DNA from: Pseudomonadota bacterium
Lineage (GTDB): Bacteria; Pseudomonadota; Alphaproteobacteria; Rhizobiales; Xanthobacteraceae
Reading direction: 5' to 3'
Assembly: GCA_021779635.1 (NCBI GenBank)
Contig: JAJYAH010000266.1
Coordinates: forward strand, 1-8,498
Length of the DNA: 8,498 nt
Each line of letters starts with the position of its first letter. Within the stretch, counting starts at the first letter, position 1. The notes beneath the pieces are model-generated. The model had not been told where the DNA came from and did no database searches. It saw nothing but the letters and a program-made list of their open reading frames with translations. Position numbers and translations under genes: made by a program. This document shows, one piece after another, positions 6,772-8,498 of this stretch.

Positions 6772-7114
6772 ACCCCCAGCACGGAGGTCCGCTCCAGCCA
6801 ATCCAGGTAGGAAGCGTCCGCGGATACCGACATGAGGCACTTGCGGAAGGACTCTGGCGTGAGCACCACGGCGCGCTTCACGCCGCGCTCGCGGCTAAGC
6901 ATGCGGCGGCGCCACATCCACATGGTAATGGTCAGGTTGAGGTTACCCCAAAGCCGGTAGTTCTCAGGATCGGCCCCCCCGGCGCCGCGCGCTGTCTGCA
7001 TAAAGACGATCAGCTTGTCGGCCTTGTTGTTGTCGGCCGGCGAGCCGGTCGTCGAGGTCCAAGCCGGGCCGCCGTCCTGGCGGTGGTGCAAGACGCCCTG
7101 CATGAGAGGGCGCA
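6772..7114 (-). pseudogene. Antisense gene fragment inserted in the replication cassette
   Basis: The minus frame carries the coding signal here. Its third positions, which are the first positions of the overlapping plus frame, are about 85-90% G/C, whereas the plus frame's third positions are mixed. The translation is protein-like, with ADNNKADKLIVFMQTARG, then ENYRLWGNLNLTITMWMWRR, and then TPESFRKCLMSVSADASYLD. I do not recognise the family. At the left end the minus frame runs on into what is clearly antisense of the winged-helix gene. At the right end only a TTG (7115) or ATG (7103) without a ribosome-binding site is available, so the gene looks truncated on both sides. An intact small minus-strand gene is the alternative. 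The plus frame 6768-7118 would be H/A/R-rich and is probably spurious. Confidence 0.6.
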
Positions 7115-8044
7115 ATGAGCGAGCGCGGCGTATTCGCGGTCGATCGTGGCGTCTGGCATCATCCCATGTTCGCCGACGAGCCGTTCACGGAGCGCGAGGC
7201 TTGGCTGTGGATGGTATCTGCTGCTGCTTGGATGACGAAACGTGTGCGTGTCGGCAAGGCGATGATTCATCTCGATCGAGGGCAGCTTGCATTCTCAACC
7301 CGCTTCCTCGCGACGCGGTGGAAGTGGGCCCACTCGAAAGTCGTACGTTTTCTGAAACGGCTCGAAACCGACACGATGGTGAGTACGTCGGCGACACGCG
7401 ATGCGACACTCATAACCATTTGTAACTACGACAAGTATGCGTTCGGACGAAACGCTGTTGAAACACCAGCCGGAACGCAAGCCGACACACTGCCGGAACG
7501 CTCGCGGAACAAAGAAGAAGAACTTAAGAAAGATAATAACCAAGAACTAAAAACAGATCGGCGCAAACGCGCTGAGCCGCGGCGGGCGACGAGGCTGCCG
7601 GCTGACGCGGTGGCGAGCGACCGGAACATCTCGGATGCCACTTCGCTCGGCATGACGATTCCAGAAATTGAACAGCAATGGCGACGCATGCGCGACTGGT
7701 CCGCGTCGGCGCCGAAGGGCGCGTGTCTCGATTGGGATGCGCGCTGGCGAAACTGGTGTGAAACTTTCCTCGGAGGCCGAAATGGCAACGGAACTAGCTA
7801 TCATCGAACCAATCAAACTTCCGGACCCGCGCCGACCCGCGACATTGCCATCGCTACCGGCATGGACCGCGCGCTTGAGCGCCGCCGTGCAGCTCGAAAT
7901 CCAGATGACGGCGGACGGTCGGAATTTCGAGAAGGGCGAGGTCCTGGTGCTGCCGCCGGAGATGATGCCGAGCCCGGAACAGCGGCGGGAGATGGCGGCC
8001 CACATCAACAGCTTGCGCTTCTATCTTCGACAAACACCGGCTGA
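7115..8044 (+). CDS. Phage-type replication protein, winged-helix plus C-terminal replisome-organiser-like domain
   Basis: A 309-residue protein. Residues 1-110 are a winged-helix-like domain: G-V-F-A-V-D-R-G-V-W-H-H-P, FTEREAWLWMVSAAAW, HLDRGQLAFSTRFLATRWKW, then V-V-R-F-L-K-R-L and I-T-I-C-N-Y-D-K-Y. This layout is widespread in rhizobial prophage replication genes. A Lys/Glu/Asn-rich linker (131-158) follows. The second domain (160-216) has LPADAVASDRN, M-T-I-P-E-I-E-Q-Q-W-R-R-M and CLDWDARWRNWC, like the DWxxxWxxW end of phage primosome/replisome organisers. A GAGAGGG tract precedes the ATG. Beyond about residue 259 the frame loses its third-position G/C bias and reads as a shadow of the overlapping 7782 gene, so the last 50 residues are probably an abnormal extension. 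It probably acts in element replication. Confidence 0.8.
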   Translation: MSERGVFAVDRGVWHHPMFADEPFTEREAWLWMVSAAAWMTKRVRVGKAMIHLDRGQLAFSTRFLATRWKWAHSKVVRFLKRLETDTMVSTSATRDATLITICNYDKYAFGRNAVETPAGTQADTLPERSRNKEEELKKDNNQELKTDRRKRAEPRRATRLPADAVASDRNISDATSLGMTIPEIEQQWRRMRDWSASAPKGACLDWDARWRNWCETFLGGRNGNGTSYHRTNQTSGPAPTRDIAIATGMDRALERRRAARNPDDGGRSEFREGRGPGAAAGDDAEPGTAAGDGGPHQQLALLSSTNTG

Positions 8045-8372
8045 AGGCGGCGACGCGGAAACGCGCGTGGCCATCGCGGTGACGAGATTGCGCAGCGTCC
8101 TCGGAGGTGCGCGCAATTCGGAATTGGGCGAGGAGGGCGCCGCCGAAACCTACCTGGTGGTGCTCGACGACCAGCCGTACTGGGCGGTCGAAGCCGCGGC
8201 CTGGAAATGGCTGAAGCACGATGCCGGCACGGACGAGCGCGGCAGGCCGCACGATTACCGGTTCGCGCCCGATCCCGGCACGCTGCGCGCGATCGCGCTC
8301 GGTATCGCCTGGGAGTTCAGTGCCCGCATCAGCGCCGTTCAGCGCGTGCTGGACGCCCGCCAGTTCGTCGAT
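7782..8372 (+). CDS. Phage-type hypothetical protein, interrupted by IS insertion
   Basis: A reading frame starting at ATG 7782, with GGAGG 5 nt upstream. It gives exactly 197 codons before the IS end at 8373, and the frame stays open through the IS to the window edge. Third-position G/C bias is high from about residue 30. The N-terminus has a Pro-rich segment (9-27). Later come REMAAHINSLRFYLRQT (69-85), YLVVLDDQPYWAVEAAAWKW (124-143) and DYRFAPDPGTLRAIALGIAW (158-177). The W-A-V-E-A-A...Y-R-F-A-P-x-P-x-x-L-R-A-I-A pattern is seen in unnamed phage early proteins that follow replication genes, where a loader or replication accessory role is often suspected. The start lies 263 bp inside the preceding gene in the +1 frame. 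The product is probably truncated, with an IS-encoded tail. Confidence 0.7.
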
Positions 8373-8498
8373 TGTCAATCGGCGTTGGAATGGGACCCCT
8401 TATCGGCATCCAAAAGGGACCCCTTTGATCGGCGTGTTTTGCTGGTAGCGCTCGCGTCGTCGGAGCTGGTCGGGGTTGCGGAGACGGCGCGAGCGCGG
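8373..8498. mobile_element. Left end of an IS21-family-like insertion sequence (partial)
   Basis: The sequence starting TGTCAATCGGCG at 8373 carries iterated terminal repeats. ATCGGC occurs at 8378, 8402 and 8428, and GGGACCCCTT at 8392 and 8416 (24 bp apart). A 5'-TG tip with internally repeated GGGACCCC blocks is characteristic of IS21-family ends in rhizobia. It breaks the preceding phage-type gene after codon 197. The transposase genes and the other end lie outside the window, so neither the target duplication nor the exact element can be verified. Confidence 0.65.
8400..8498 (-). CDS. Possible C-terminal tail of an IS-encoded protein (partial)
   Basis: On the minus strand the frame entering from the right edge is open for 32 codons and stops at TAA (8402-8400), inside the terminal repeats. 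It reads RRLRNPDQLRRRERYQQNTP followed by I-K-G-V-P-F-G-C-R. Basic, low-complexity C-termini running into the terminal repeats are plausible for the helper ATPase or transposase of such elements. The piece is too short for a firm assignment and could be chance. Confidence 0.35.
   Translation of the reverse strand, partial: PRSRRLRNPDQLRRRERYQQNTPIKGVPFGCR

Noticed and set aside
6768..7118. Plus-strand frame with ATGA overlaps at both ends, which looks like a coupled operon gene
   Set aside because: Its G/C bias is at first codon positions, not third, and the product is H/A/R-rich low complexity. The opposite strand has the normal coding signature, so the double ATGA is better explained by an insertion between two coupled genes.
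7854..8378. 174-codon minus-strand open frame
   Set aside because: It is antisense to the 7782 phage-type frame, which has a ribosome-binding site and phage-like motifs. It also crosses the IS end.

Overview
The window looks like a chromosomal segment of a GC-rich alphaproteobacterium of the Nitrobacteraceae (Bradyrhizobium, Rhodopseudomonas, Afipia or Nitrobacter type). This rests on the queG, glutathione S-transferase, uppP and NDUFA9-like gene set, strong G/C preference at third codon positions, and two dispersed palindromes of a type common in those genomes. The genus cannot be settled from the sequence alone.

Positions 1-3564 are ordinary core chromosome. On the minus strand lie the 5' part of queG (tRNA queuosine synthesis) and a glutathione S-transferase family gene. 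uppP (undecaprenyl-diphosphate recycling) is divergent from the transferase gene and on the plus strand. An NDUFA9-type atypical SDR gene converges on uppP, with a hairpin repeat between the two stops. The core part ends with tRNA-Leu(CAG), which has its own promoter and an encoded CCA.

Positions 3565 to the window end are the left part of an integrated mobile element (prophage remnant or integrative island). It starts directly at the 3' end of the tRNA gene. A repeat-dense leader precedes a P4-type tyrosine integrase. The integrase is translationally coupled to an unrecognised protein with a helix-turn-helix-like C-terminus. After a small terminator comes a plus-strand phage-like cassette: an AlpA/excisionase-like protein, a 64-residue orphan, a winged-helix protein, a two-domain phage replication-type protein, and a further phage-type gene that overlaps its predecessor by 263 bp. 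No capsid, tail, lysis or conjugation genes are visible, so phage and ICE/island origin cannot be told apart here.

The cassette carries two later insertions. About 345 bp with minus-strand coding signal sits between the winged-helix gene and the replication gene, with a start-stop ATGA at each edge. At the right end, what appears to be the terminus of an IS21-family insertion sequence interrupts the last phage-type gene.

The points most worth checking are the antisense insert between two formerly adjacent genes, the repeat array before the integrase, the uncharacterised gene coupled to the integrase, and the long out-of-frame overlap. I found no CRISPR array and no recognisable defence system.
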